Source of the DNA: Paralithodes platypus | Taxonomy: Eukaryota; Arthropoda; Malacostraca; Decapoda; Lithodidae | DNA length: 64,000 nt | Direction of reading: 5' to 3' | NCBI GenBank assembly: GCA_032716605.1 | Contig: CM064571.1 | Location: 15,800,321 to 15,864,320 of the forward strand | Shown: positions 53,291 through 64,000 of the stretch, piece by piece | Position numbering within the stretch: the stretch's first letter is position 1 | Layout of the letters: every line of letters begins with the position of its first letter | Translations under genes and position numbers: made by a program | Notes under the pieces: model-generated | Databases searched by the model: none | Seen by the model: only the letters and a program-made list of their open reading frames with translations | What the model was told of the DNA's origin: nothing

Positions 53291-54719
53291 TAAAGATCCA
53301 GAAGAATAATATATCAATGTCACTGATGTTATCACAGACTTCGGGGTGCCGGTCGTCTATCAGCAATCTTGAGTGGTGAGTAGAAACAGTCTTCAATCAG
53401 AGCGGAATGTCGCTCGTCAAAAAGCGATATTTGCACTACTGCCGCTCTCCTCCTCTCGGGGTTTATATAGCAGGGTGGCCCGGTGTTGCCGGGGCCGGGG
53501 GCTGATGATTTTTGTCATTGCTGGGTTGCTTGGTCCAGGGCAGGGAAAACTTTGTCTGCTAGGGGTAGCCCCACAGGGGGCTTACTTCAGGGGAGCGTAG
53601 AGGAGGCGGATGCATAACTTCCGGGGCTGGAGCTAACAGGCTCTTCAAGTTGGCAAGATGGTGGAGGAGTGGAGGATGATGGAGGCGGGTGTTGCCTTGG
53701 CTGGGGGTGGCCCCCCATATTCTGGGGGGGGGGGCGTCTGTGCAGGGGCTGTGGAGTCATTGTCTGGTAATTTGGCCCTTTGTTCCCAATGCTCTGGATT
53801 AGATAAAAGCGTTAGTTCACACACCGGACATATAAGAAGAAAATAATAGCAAGTGTGGCAAGAGGCCCCTGTCGTTTTTGTTGGTCACGGAGCTGGGGGC
53901 GGAGCACCTCGCCCAGAAGGGTCAGCTGGCTAATTGCCTGACTTTTTATAAGTAGCTGCTTTTAAGGTAGGGAGAGAAAAAAAGGGAAAAGGAAGGGGAA
54001 CAGTTCCCTCGTACCTGTAGGCCTTGGTGATGTTAAATGACAAGTCCTGTAATATCTCAAAGGTGCCTGCACGTGTACACAGGTGGTTGTTAAACGCGGG
54101 TGCCCTAGTGGTCCCGTATGTCGGGGTCGAGGAGGGGGCGGAGCAGGGGTCCCTCCATGACCTGGCAGGACTCGGCGGCTGGGTCTCCGAGTTAATTGGT
54201 TTGTTGTTGTCGGGGGCTCGGGGCCACCTGGGTCGGCTGGAAATACCCACGTAGGCTACATGTGGACAAGGTGAGAGAAATCAAGAGAGAGAGAAGATAT
54301 AGACAGATAGTGGTCAACAAAGTAGGGCATGCATAATCAGGCGGCAGTGCAATTATCATTATCCTGGTGATAGACTGGGTTGGTCACGCACCACCTGAGG
54401 CAAACACGCGACATAAGGCATTGGCGCTTCCGTTGTGTGGTCAGGTCATCATCTATTCATGCACAGCTGGCACACCGCCTGGTTGCAACGGAAAAAGGAT
54501 AGAATCATGTGAACTGTAGTCCGAGAAGGTAGTGTCTGACGAGGTGTGTAGAAGGCGTGTGGAAGGAAACTAGAAAGAAAAAGGCAGGCTGGATTATGTA
54601 ACATAAAAGTTAGGGGAAAAATACTGTGTGAGGTTATGGTTTTCTTACTAGTCTAAGGTTAGTAGGTTAGTCAGTATGTTGGGTTAGTACGTCAACAAGA
54701 GAAACAACAAAATAGGTAA
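53291..54719. other. Unassigned sequence, about 1.4 kb
   Basis: GC-rich in the left half, with no convincing gene. A minus-strand segment near 54070-54015 has acceptor-like (CACGTGCAG) and donor-like (CAGGTACGA) borders and reads GTFEILQDLSFNITKAYR, but I do not recognise it. Confidence 0.3.
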
Positions 54720-55870
54720 TGGTATAGGTCAACACAATAACTGGCATGGTTTACATACTTGTACCCTCGTAATACAGAGAGGTAAGAGGTGTCTTCCCTT
54801 CTTATCTTGCTCTTAGGGGGTTGTCATAGTTAAACGTATATACAGTATATCAATTAATCAATAATACATGATCTGCAGTTATGTTGTCTGTGGCGGTTGT
54901 ATTTAGGCTTTAGCTGTAGCCAAACGCACGTGAAATTAATACAACGGTAATTATAATAGTCACAGTGAACATGCACACGACGCGGGCATTATAGCTTACG
55001 TCATCAAAAGAGGTATGGGGTTTACATCATTAAATACGTATTTAGTTGGGGGTTCAAGAATGGCAGGGAGGAAAGAAATGTGGTTTGTATACTAGAAGGC
55101 TGGGAGTTAAAAGACGTGTAACATGTGGAGTGGGGTGGAGAGGTTTGGTCTAGAAAGGTTGGAGGTTGTCGTCTGTGGTCGGCCATTTTGGAGTGAGTTG
55201 TCCCTGTTGGCTGACGAGGCAGTAAGCTCCTTGAGCTGGGGGATTAGCGCGAAGGGGGCGGGGTTGTTCGCTCTTCCCTCCGATCGTGTAGGGGAGTGTC
55301 TGTCCGTCTGTCTGTTGCTTTGGTATGGTACATACTTTAGTTACTTAGAAAAGTGAGTAATTGGGCATGGGGTACATACATATATACTGGCAATGCAGAG
55401 AGATACCAGGTCTCTTGCCTGTCTCTCTCTTGAGATGGCCGTCTGCAGATTGATCAGAATTAAACATATATAAATCAGCACAGATAAATCAATACAATAA
55501 CTAGCATGGGGTACATACTTATACCTTCGTAATGTAGAAAGATAAGAGGTGTCTTCCCTCCTTGTCTTTCTCTCAGAAGGTTGTCATAGTTAAACATATA
55601 TATATATATATATCCCTAATACAATAATACATGGTTTGCAGTTATGTTACTATAGCTTACGTCGTATAAATGGGGGCATGGTGGTTACATAATTTAATAC
55701 AGGGCGGACATAATCATGATCCGGTTCGTTGTGCACTGGAAGCTAAGGTGTCTTGAGATCGCCTCGTACCTATACACAATGAAAGTATTATAGATAGTCT
55801 GCATGGTTGGTATCTGATTGAATACATACTTAGTGGGGACTTCAAGAATGTCAGGGATTGGCTGCTGATC
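54720..55870 (+). repeat. Degenerate direct duplication
   Basis: A unit with ACAATAACT.GCATGG, AAGAGGTGTCTTCCCT, GGTTGTCATAGTTAAAC, GCAGTTATGTT, TATAGCTTACGTC and TTCAAGAATG.CAGGGA occurs at 54731-55072 and again, in the same order with indels, at 55491-55859. A partial third copy starts near 55364. It contains no coding frame. The unit could be a long-terminal-repeat pair remnant or a local duplication. Confidence 0.6.
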
Positions 55871-56228
55871 TGAAATCATAACAAGAACAACACAAGGGAT
55901 AATGGTATACTACTCCAGGTAACGTCTATCCTGAGGAGTGGTAGATCGTCTCAACATAATCATTTTAATCTCCAACTCTCGAATATAGATTCGTAGTCGG
56001 GGATGTTCTCTCATCTGAAGCAATACTAATAATAGCATATACAGGATAGGGGACCGGGGATCCTGCTGGGGGTGGGAGTTTCGCTCCCAGGAATTTTCGT
56101 TCCTCTCTAGCTATGCGAGGACGAGACAGAGGAAAAAGGCAAGGAGGGAAAGGGCAGATGAAGATGAAGAGACTGAGGGAGATGGAAGAGCATATAGAAC
56201 ACCTCGAGCACCTCCTGGCCTCCCAAGA

Positions 56229-57310
56229 GTGGCCAATACATCCCGAAGACTATTAGGTACACATAGTACTCCAAACAATCCCTCCCCAATCTTGTTTGCA
56301 AATATCCAAGGCCTAAAAAATAGAACCATGAACAAAGTACCATTTATTAGGGGCCTGCTAGAAGAAGGAAACGCTATATTTGCGGCTCTCACAGAAACTC
56401 ACATTAAAGATCAGGAAGATAGTGAGGTATGGATTCCTGGTTACAACCTACATAGGGCGGACAGAACGCATAGATCACATGGAGGTGTAGCCTTGTACAT
56501 ACATGACTCACTGATATGTACTGAATTCCTAAATAACAGTAACGAAGTGGTGGAAATACTTGGAGTTAAAATAGAATCCCTAAATTTAGCAGTTATTGTT
56601 ACATACAGTACAGGCCTCCAGACTCATCCCGAGAAGAATTCAAAACCCAGCTCAACAAAATAAAATCAGAAGTGGAAACCCTGGGGAACCCAACACCAAA
56701 TATTATATGGCTAGGAGACTTTAACCTACCAAACATTAAATGGAGACAACTAGAAAACCAGTTAGTGGCAAATAACACCGGAGAAGCAAATACTAATACG
56801 AGAGAGCTTTTTGAACTTTGTGATTTTTTTAGTCTTACCCAACATATTGCTGAACCCACACGGGAAAACAATATCTTAGACCTGGTCTTCACTAACAACG
56901 ACTCTCTAGTACACAGCATTAACATATCGGACACAACATACTCAGATCATAAATTAATTGAGATCAAGACAACCTCAGAATCGAGAACAAAAACCGGCCC
57001 CTTCAGTAAATTTAACTTCAATAACAAAAACATTAGGTGGGAAGAGGTAAATCAAGAAATGGAGGAAATAGACTGGGAAGATTTAATGGATAACCTGACA
57101 CCAGCAGAATGTCTAGTCTTAATAACAGAAACCATGACCCAAATCTGTAGCCACCATATACCTGCAAGACAAACAAAACGAAGAAGCAAACAAGATCGGG
57201 AAAGGAGGAGGCTGTACAGAAGAAGAAAATTACTCACACAAAGACGCACACATCAAAATCTACAGGATAGGCAAAAGGTCGAAATAGATAAGAGAAATTG
57301 TGGAAATTGA
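56229..57310 (+). pseudogene. Family G endonuclease
   Basis: ANIQGLKNRTMNK, FAALTETHIKDQ, GGVALYIHDSL, IIWLGDFNLPNIKWRQL, NILDLVFTNNDSLVHSI and YSDHKLIEI cover the whole apurinic-type endonuclease with GDFN and SDH motifs. A frameshift near 56640 splits it into two frames. The basic linker (RRSKQDRERRRLYRRRK) follows. Confidence 0.85.
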
Positions 57311-57489
57311 ACAAAGGCTAAGAATATTATATGAACTACAACATATGGAAGAGGAGAGGAAAGCTATTGCAGGTATAAAGGAAAATTCCAAATACTTCTT
57401 TTCATACGCCAAACAAAAGGCTAAAACAACATCAAACATCGGCCCACTGAGCAAAGGGGACGGGCTCTTTCACAGGGGACAAAAAGGAA

Positions 57490-58632
57490 ATGAGCGAACT
57501 CTTACGCAGGCAGTATGAAATGGCATTCAGTGAGCCTGATGAAACAAAAGTCATCAGAGACCAAAATATATTTTTCATGGAAACCTCCCCCACGGAAACC
57601 CCTCAGATGCTGGATATTGATTTCGGTCCAAAAGACATAGAAGAGGCCATTTCCAACATGCCATCCCACTCGGCACCAGGCCCGGACTCATGGAATTCGA
57701 TCCTAATGAAGAAATGTAAGGATAACCTCTCAAAACCCCTGGCTATAATGTGGAGAAGGAGTCTAGACACTGGGGACATACCAGATAGCTTGAAAAACGC
57801 AATAATTGCCCCACTGCATAAAGGAGGGAGTAAAGCACTACCAAAAAACTACCGCCCGGTAGCTCTAACCTCTCACATTATTAAAGTTTTCGAGCGAGTC
57901 CTGCGAAGCAAAATTTCAACATTCATGGAGACAAATGAACTACACAACACCGGTCAACATGGGTTCAGAGCGGGAAGATCATGTCTCTCACAACTTTTGG
58001 AACACTATGACAAAATTCTTAAAGCGCTAGAAGAAAAGAAAAACGTGGATGTCATTTACACCGATTTTGCTAAGGCATTTGATAAATGTGACCATGGTAT
58101 AATAGCCCACAAACTGAAAGCAAAAGGTATAACTGGGAAAATCGGACGGTGGATATACAATTTCCTCGTAAACCGAAAACAATCAGTAGCAGTAAACCAA
58201 GTCACATCTGAGCCTTCAGATGTCAAAAGCTCAGTGCCCCAAGGAACAGTGCTAGCACCCCTTCTGTTCCTCATACTAATTTGCGACATAGATACCAACA
58301 CCAGACACAGTACGGTGTCGTCTTTTGCTGATGACACAAAATTAAGCAAGATAGTAAACACACAAGAGGACACGGGCCGACTGCAGGAAGACATGAATGT
58401 AGTGTTCCAGTGGACCAGGGAAAACAACATGCAATTCAATGAGGAAAAATTCCAATTAATACGGTACGGAGATAATAATGGTGTTAAAGAAATTACAAAT
58501 TACTTAACAGAATTTAACCACATAATAGAACGGAAAGACAGTGTGAAAGACCTTGGGGTATTAATGTCTGAAAATATGGGTTTCAAAGTACATAACCAGG
58601 TCAAAGTCACTTGGCGGCTGCGAAACGTCTAA
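57490..58632 (+). pseudogene. Family G reverse transcriptase
   Basis: SHSAPGPDSWNSILMKKCKD, LKNAIIAPLHKGGSK, NYRPVALTSHIIKVFERVL, HGFRAGRSCLSQLLEHYDKI, VIYTDFAKAFDKCDHG, SSVPQGTVLAPLLFLILICD and SSFADDTKLSK are RT motifs 1 to 6 with FADD intact. The thumb (VKDLGVLMSENMGFKVHNQV) is followed by a frame break and 58611-59036 with LVLPRLEYCSVL and RRRERYLIIYTWNIAEG. Confidence 0.87.
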
Positions 58633-59160
58633 CGGGTTGGATTCTGCGTACTTTTAAAACACGCGGGGAATTGCCTATGATAACGCTCTTCAAATCTCTA
58701 GTGCTACCGCGGCTTGAATACTGTAGCGTATTAACATCCCCATACAAAGCAGGTGAAATAAATGACGTAGAGAGTGTACAAAGAAATTTCACTTCGCATA
58801 TAAGTTCGATAAAACATCTACACTATTGGGAGCGTTTAAGAGCACTGAATCTGTACTCACTGGAACGTAGAAGAGAACGTTACCTAATAATATACACGTG
58901 GAATATCGCAGAGGGTTTAGTACCAAACCTACATACTCCGATAGTCATGAAATTCAGTGATAGAAGAGGCTGGGAATGCGAAATCCCCCAGATGAATAAC
59001 AGGGGTGCTATGGGCTCTCTGCGAGAGGGCTGGTTATCACACATGAGGGATTTCTGGCAGAGGGTAATGAAGTGGAGGATCAATTGACTGTGGTGAAGAG
59101 ACAGATGATGGGTCTGTTAAGATGGAAGGGAGTTAGGAGAATTGGAGGAGAGATATAGGT

Positions 59161-60207
59161 GTGAAGGTGGAGTCACTGACAGAAATTTGTGGAGCCAGTT
59201 CAGTAGCAACTGCAGATGGGCCATTAATTCCTAACCTAGATGCTGTGATAAGGAAAGTAGATGAGCTGGAGGCAGAGAACATGGCACTCAAGGAGCAGCT
59301 AAAGGAGTATGAGGGCCATTTAAGTGAGAAAGTAAAGGGAGTAATAAGTGAGGAGAAAAATTAGTGGACAAGGGTGGGGAATGCTAAGGTGGATGCATTG
59401 GAAGAAATCATGAAGGAGCAGGTGGAAGAGAGAGAAAAAGAGAAAAGAGAGTTTGAGAAGAATGTAGTGCAGGTTTTGAAGAGCAAGGAAAAGGTAGTGA
59501 GGGAAACAGTAGATAGAGGTAAAAGCATAATAATTTTTGGAGACATTGAAGAACATTTAGCAGATATGAGGGAAAGAAGGGGAAGGGATGAGGACAAAGT
59601 AAAGAAAATATTGGAGTGTCTAGACGAAGGCTGTGATTGGGGGAAAGAACTGGACGAAGTAAGACGGCTAGGAAGATATAAAAAGGGTGAGATGAGACCG
59701 ATAAAAGCAGAGTTTAAATCTAGGTCAGTGGTTGAAGCATTAACCATTGTAAGATGGAGGCTAAATAGTTGTACTGGAATGAAACATATTAGGGTGAAAA
59801 AGGACTTAAGCATAGAGGAAAGGGAAAAGTTGAGAGAAGTTCAAGCAAGGGCTGACGATGAAAATCGAAAATTGTCAGATGAGGAGAAAAGGATTTTTTT
59901 TTGGAGAGTAAAGGAAGGGAAACTAAAGAAGTGGTACACTCAGTCAGAAAGAACGGAAAATACGAGGAGAAATGAACAAGGAGAGAGTGAGTCAGGTAGT
60001 GGATCAAATCGGGGACAAGGAGATAGTGAGGGAGGAGCAGGAGATAGAGACAGTGAGTCAGGTAGTGGATCAAACCAAAGACAGAGAGATGGTGAGGGAG
60101 GAGCAGGGGATGGAGACGGTGAGTCAGGTAGTGGATCAGCCCGAGGACGGAGAGATGGTGAGGGAGGGGCGGGAGATTGTGGAGGGGGGGGGGGGGGAGG
60201 AGAATAG
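59161..60207 (+). pseudogene. Family B2 ORF1: coiled-coil protein with repeats
   Basis: The N-terminal coiled coil (IRKVDELEAENMALKEQLKEYE) ends at a stop at 59362-59364. From 59374 the same kind of protein continues (EKREFEKNVVQVLKSKEKVV), then the RRM-like region (KSIIIFGDIEEHLADMR, ELDEVRRLGRYKKGEMRPIK) and C-terminal domain (HIRVKKDLSIEEREKLREV). It ends in three 22-residue repeats rich in E, S and G (59985-60183) and a glycine run from a G tract. One stop breaks it. Confidence 0.8.
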
Positions 60208-60306
60208 AACTAGCAGGGAATGTGGAGGTAGGTCAGGGAAGGGATGGAGGAGGAGGTGAACCTGATAGGAGGCAGGGAGGGAAGAGAAACAAGGAGGAGG
60301 ATTCCA

Positions 60307-61329
60307 ATATACTGTGCTACTACACTAATATAGATGGAATAAACAGTAAAAAGGTAGAATTGGATGATATATTAAGAAAGGATCAACCACAGATAAGTCT
60401 GTTTGACGGAGACAAACCTGAACCAGGAATTTGACAGCAATATAGTGTTTAGTGAAGGATATAATATATGGAGATATGATAGAAAGGGAAAAAGGGGAGG
60501 TGGAGTGGCAGTATTAGTTAAGAACCCTATGACAGCAAAGCAAATGGAATTAAATAATGACAAGGCAGAAATAATGGCAGTTGAACTCAATGATATAGAA
60601 GGAAAAAAGCTAGACATAGCAGTAGCTTACATGCCACCAAAGACCAGAGCATGGAGGGAGTTGGAGTTTGAGGAGATGGTCGAGGATATGATTCAGTCGT
60701 TGAGAAGATTGCTTTTAAGGAAGAATCGATTGATCTTGGTAAGAGATTTCAACTGTAGTGAGGTTGATTGGGAATCGGGAGATGCAGGGCCAAATCAGAG
60801 ATCTTGGGGAAGTCGGCTAGTGGAGTTGGTTACGGAAAATGTACTTGCACAACATGTGAAGGAAAATACAAGAATGAGGGGTAATAACGAACCTTCTAAA
60901 CTCGATCTGATTTTTACAAAAGATCCTCACGAAATTAGTGATATAAACTATCTATGTCCTGTAGGTAAAAGTGATCACCTATTACTAAAATGGAAGTTGA
61001 CCTCGAGTAATGCCAATAGATTAGACAATAGCTACATAAATGACAGATTAAATTATAGTAAAGCTGATTATGTATCCTTGAAAAGATATTTAGAGGGAGT
61101 AGATTGGGATCTTATTTTGAAGGAACAGGACGTACAAGGTAAATATAGTAGATTCCTCGAAATTTATAGAGTAGGAACCAATCTGTTTGTCCCAAGATAT
61201 AAAACTGGAAATTTTACTAAGCAGAAAGATTGGTTTAATTTGAAATGCAAAAGAGGTTTGGGTAGGCGTGATGCAGCTTGGGCTAGATTAAGAAGAATGA
61301 ACACTGAGAGTAATCGGAATAAATATTAA
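60307..61329 (+). pseudogene. Family B2 endonuclease
   Basis: YYTNIDGINSKKVELDDIL, MTETNLNQEFDSN, VAVAYMPPKTRAWRE, LILVRDFNCSEVDWESG, SKLDLIFTKDPHE and GKSDHLLLKW are the expected blocks. The usual GDFN is RDFN here. A one-base shift near 60405 breaks the frame. Confidence 0.85.
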
Positions 61330-61366
61330 CAGGAGAGGAATAGATATGTTAACATAATTAGGCAAG

Positions 61367-61918
61367 TTGTTGTTGTTGTTCCCCAGGCTGTCTGGCCGAA
61401 CAGCCCCAAGGCCTCAAGCAAGGCCAAGGCCACAAACGAGCGCCCCCACAAAATCCTCCCTGCTTACCACTAACAAAGCCCGGGTGACCGAAGACACTCC
61501 AAGGCAGGGAGCTGAGGAGGGTGCGGAAACGCCCGGGAAACCAAAGCCCCACCCAAGGCCCTGTGCCCCTCAGCAATTATGAAGGGAAAGCTGAGGGGCA
61601 AGGGAAAAATGTGATGCTTTGGCTCCCAATATGCCAACTTCTAGGTTGGCAGTAGGGAGGTCAATCCACGGAAAAGACGCCGCCACTTGAGATCTAGAAG
61701 ATATATAAGTAAAAGGAACAGTCAGAGTAAGCTATGGGTATGGCAGAGATCGCTCAGTTCTCACTCTGATAGACCAGCCCATCACCACATGACTAGAACC
61801 CAATCCTCTCAGCATCAGCTAGGAAAGGCCCTAGAAAGCCGCCTTTGGCGGGGGGATAGCTCCCCTATTTCAACCCCTTTCGGGGTTGGGCACCCGCCAA
61901 ATAGGCAAATTAGGCAAG
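61367..61918 (-). mobile_element. S element, full-length copy in B2
   Basis: (CAA)n tail at 61367-61380 and head near 61898 on the minus strand. AATTAGGCAAG occurs at 61356-61366 and 61908-61918, with nine extra bases before the right copy. Removing the element restores VNIIRQVKMNYEKN in the LINE frame. Confidence 0.9.
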
Positions 61919-61974
61919 TTAAAATGAACTATGAGAAGAACATAGTAAATAAATATGAAAGTGACCCTACTGTG

Positions 61975-62140
61975 CCACTGCTAGTGATTGTTAAATGTGT
62001 GTTGTATATAAGCCTTCTTTTGATGCATTGATTTTGTTCTTTTTTCTTTCTCTTTCCGAGCGCTAGTGAATTCTTCGGAAAAATTGGCGCTTATGAGAAA
62101 TAAGTAACATGCTTATTATTATTATTATTATTATTATTAG
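61975..62140 (+). mobile_element. Solo 3' tail of L2-type LINE F
   Basis: GCCACTGCTAGTGATTGTTA to TAAGTAACATGCTTATTATT matches the 3' UTR of LINE F (9421-9570) almost base for base and ends in eight ATT units. It contains no coding sequence. It interrupts the B2 linker between YESDP and RLFYKYIN. Confidence 0.9.
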
Positions 62141-63834
62141 ATTATTTTATAAATATATAAACAGTAAGTTGAAGGTAAAGAAACAAATTACTAAATTAAG
62201 AGTTGATGCTAGGACGTATGAAAATGTATCGGACATGTGTGAGGTAATGAATAACAAATTGGGGTCAGTTTTTACTAGAGAGGAAGGTTTTGACGAACCA
62301 CAGGCGGGAGTACTGGAGAGTGGTCTTAGTAAGATTGAAATAACTAGAGATGAGCTGTTATCTGCGATGAGAGGACTTGAAGTAAGGAAAGCTATGGGAC
62401 CGGATGAAGTGTCTGCCTGGGTTTTAAAGGAGTGTGCAGAGCAATTAGTGGAGCCAGTGAGGGACATAATTCAAGCTTCCTTAGATAAAGGACAGGTTCC
62501 TGTTGAATGGAAAAGAGCTAATATCATTCCGATATACAAGAATGGAAACCCTGAGGACCCTCTAAACTATAGACCAGTTTCACTTACTAGTATTGTATGC
62601 AAGATTTGTGAAAAGCTAATTAGGAAGAGATGGATGAAAATGTTGGAGAGAAAGAAGATAATAACCCCAAAGCAATTTGGATTCAGAGAAGGGACATCTT
62701 GTGTTACCAGTTTGCTATGTTATTACAGTAGGGTGATAGATGTACTCCAAGAAAGAGGCGGATGGGTGGACTGCGTCTACTTAGACCTTTCCAAAGCATT
62801 CGATAAGGTACCACATAAGAGATTGTTATCTAAGCTTGAGATGCTAGGATGTGTCAGGGGGAGTTTGCTGAAATGGATGGAGAGCTATTTAACAGATAAG
62901 GAAATGAGGACCAACATTAGAGGAACTTACTCATCGTGGCGGAAAGTTGAGAGTGGTGTGCCGCAGGGATCCGTGTTGGCACCTCTCATGTTCCTTATGT
63001 ACGTGAATGACCTGCCGATAGGCATAAACTCCTACATGTCAATGTTTGCAGATGACGTAAAAATTATGAGACAAATAACAAATAAAAGTAGTTGTGAGGA
63101 GCTGCAAGGGGATTTAGATAAAATATACGAATGGAGCACCAAGTGGAAAATGAAATTTAATATAAGTAAATGCCATGTGTTAAATATGGGAAGAAGTGTG
63201 AATAGACCAATTTGGGAGTACAGGATGGGAGATAATATAATTAGCAAGGCCGAAAAAGAAAAGGATTTAGGGTTGATTATACAAGATAATTTGTCGCCAG
63301 AGAAACATATTAACAAGCTCTTTAGCGGAATGTATGCAATGGCCGGGAATATGAAAGTTGCTCTGAACTACTTGGATAAGACCATGGTAGCGAAAATTAT
63401 GAAGAGTATGATTAGACCAAAATTGGAGTATGCAGCAATACTGGTCCCCGCATCTAAAGAAGCATATTCACAAGTTAGAAAGAATCCAGAGAGCAGTTAC
63501 TAGACTGGTTCCAAGTCTCAGAGAACTGCCATATGAAGGGAGACTAGACAAATTAAATCTACTGAGTCTAAAAGAGAGGAGAGAGAGGGGAGACATGATA
63601 ATGATGTACAAATGCACCCGGGGGCTGGAGAGGCTGGATAGGGAGGATATATTAATTATGGATACAGGAATAACTAGAGGCCACAGCTACAAAGTAAAAA
63701 GACCTACCTGCAAGAACGATATCAGGAAGTTTAGCTTCCCCTATAGATGTATTGACAAATGGAATGGGCTGGAGGAGGAGGTGGTAGGGGCAAGGAATAT
63801 CCATATTTTCAAGAAAAAATTGGATAAAAAGTAG
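62141..63834 (+). pseudogene. Family B2 reverse transcriptase and C-terminus
   Basis: [112 protein letters not shown] and SMFADDVKIMRQ are the RT motifs. The thumb has EKEKDLGLIIQDNLSPEKH. A frameshift at about 63440 moves the C-terminal region to a second frame (SPHLKKHIHKLERIQRAVTR to FKKKLDKK). Confidence 0.88.
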
Positions 63835-63900
63835 ACTGAGAGACGGGACAACACGAGCTTAGCTCAACTCCTGTAAACTACAATTAGGTAAATACAATTA

Positions 63901-64000
63901 GGTAAATACAGAGGCCCACGTCTCCTCAACAAACTCCCACGGCGAGTAAGAGACATGAGGGACATCTCGTTAGACAACTTCAAGAGAGCCCTAGATGTCG
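63901..64000 (+). pseudogene. Family G C-terminal fragment, probably G1 resumed
   Basis: The frame reads RGPRLLNKLPRRVRDMRDIS and LDNFKRALDV, the conserved C-terminus of this LINE type. It is exactly the block missing from G1 after MGSLREG at 59036. It therefore probably is the end of G1 after the B2 insertion, though a few residues are missing at the join. It runs off the window. Confidence 0.75.

Larger units (their letters stand above)
56060..59036 (+). mobile_element. Jockey/CR1-group LINE, family G copy 1
   Basis: Endonuclease starts near 56229 (PILFANIQGLKNRTMNKVPF). RT and C-terminal region run to about 59036, where sequence switches into LINE B2. The missing C-terminal block reappears at 63901. 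Frameshifts lie near 56640, 57300, 57490 and 58610. Catalytic motifs are intact. A basic 47-codon frame at 56113-56256 may be the end of ORF1 or a leader. Confidence 0.82.
59037..63900 (+). mobile_element. CR1-type LINE, family B copy 2, nearly complete
   Basis: ORF1 (59161-60207), endonuclease (about 60300-61329) and RT to C-terminus (62141-63834) are followed by a 3' end with two ACAATTAGGTAAATAC units at 63871-63900. It is interrupted by an S element (61367-61898) and a solo family F tail (61975-62140). Gross structure is preserved; lesions are single frameshifts. AGAGG lies near both borders, a possible short target duplication in LINE G1. Confidence 0.87.

Overview
This is a eukaryotic nuclear window, most likely from an arthropod. 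A decapod crustacean is my inference, from the CR1-type tail (AATTAGGTAAATAC repeats), the DIRS element, the GATA and CAA microsatellite tails and the mix of non-LTR families. Only one host gene is recognisable: a WDR55-like WD40 protein on the minus strand. Three of its exons are visible (29583-29630, 27249-27433, 2462-2879) with matching splice phases, and the gene continues past the left edge. The intron between the last two exons is about 24.4 kb and consists almost entirely of transposons.

Layout. 1-2316: degenerate tandem repeats and two TTAA-flanked piggyBac-type MITEs. 2462-2879: WDR55 exon. 3500-5543: RTE-like LINE (family A). 6124-27241: the two ends of a TA-flanked DNA transposon (T), filled by an L2-type LINE (F), a LINE tail (E3) carrying a MITE, an RTE-like LINE (family C) that is itself split by an I-type fragment and a Jockey-like LINE carrying a MITE, a long palindrome, a SINE-like element (family S), a CR1-type LINE (B1) with a nested family A tail, and a LINE with a zinc-binding insert (E1). 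27249-29630: two WDR55 exons. 30063-33432: the best-preserved family A LINE, split cleanly by a TTAA MITE.

33785-50784: I read this as one PIF/Harbinger transposon. It has matching 16-bp terminal repeats and TAA target duplications. A transposase remnant lies at the left and a second, opposite-strand accessory reading frame at the right. The middle is filled by an internally deleted Tigger/pogo element, a foldback element, tRNA-derived SINEs and a second family E LINE. That LINE is split by a 7.7-kb DIRS retrotransposon on the minus strand, which has inverted terminal repeats and an internal complementary region. 50788-56050 is mostly unrecognised, with one perfect-ended TTAA MITE and a degenerate direct duplication. 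56060-64000 holds a Jockey/CR1-group LINE (G1), apparently split by a nearly full-length CR1-type LINE (B2), which itself carries an S element and a solo L2 tail.

Most mobile-element reading frames carry stops or frameshifts. The best preserved are A3, B1, B2 and E1. The value of the window is the readable order of nested insertions, many with exact target-site duplications, and the LINE-tail relationships of the SINE-like family S. Family names A to T are local labels. Clade assignments rest on motif recognition without database searches.
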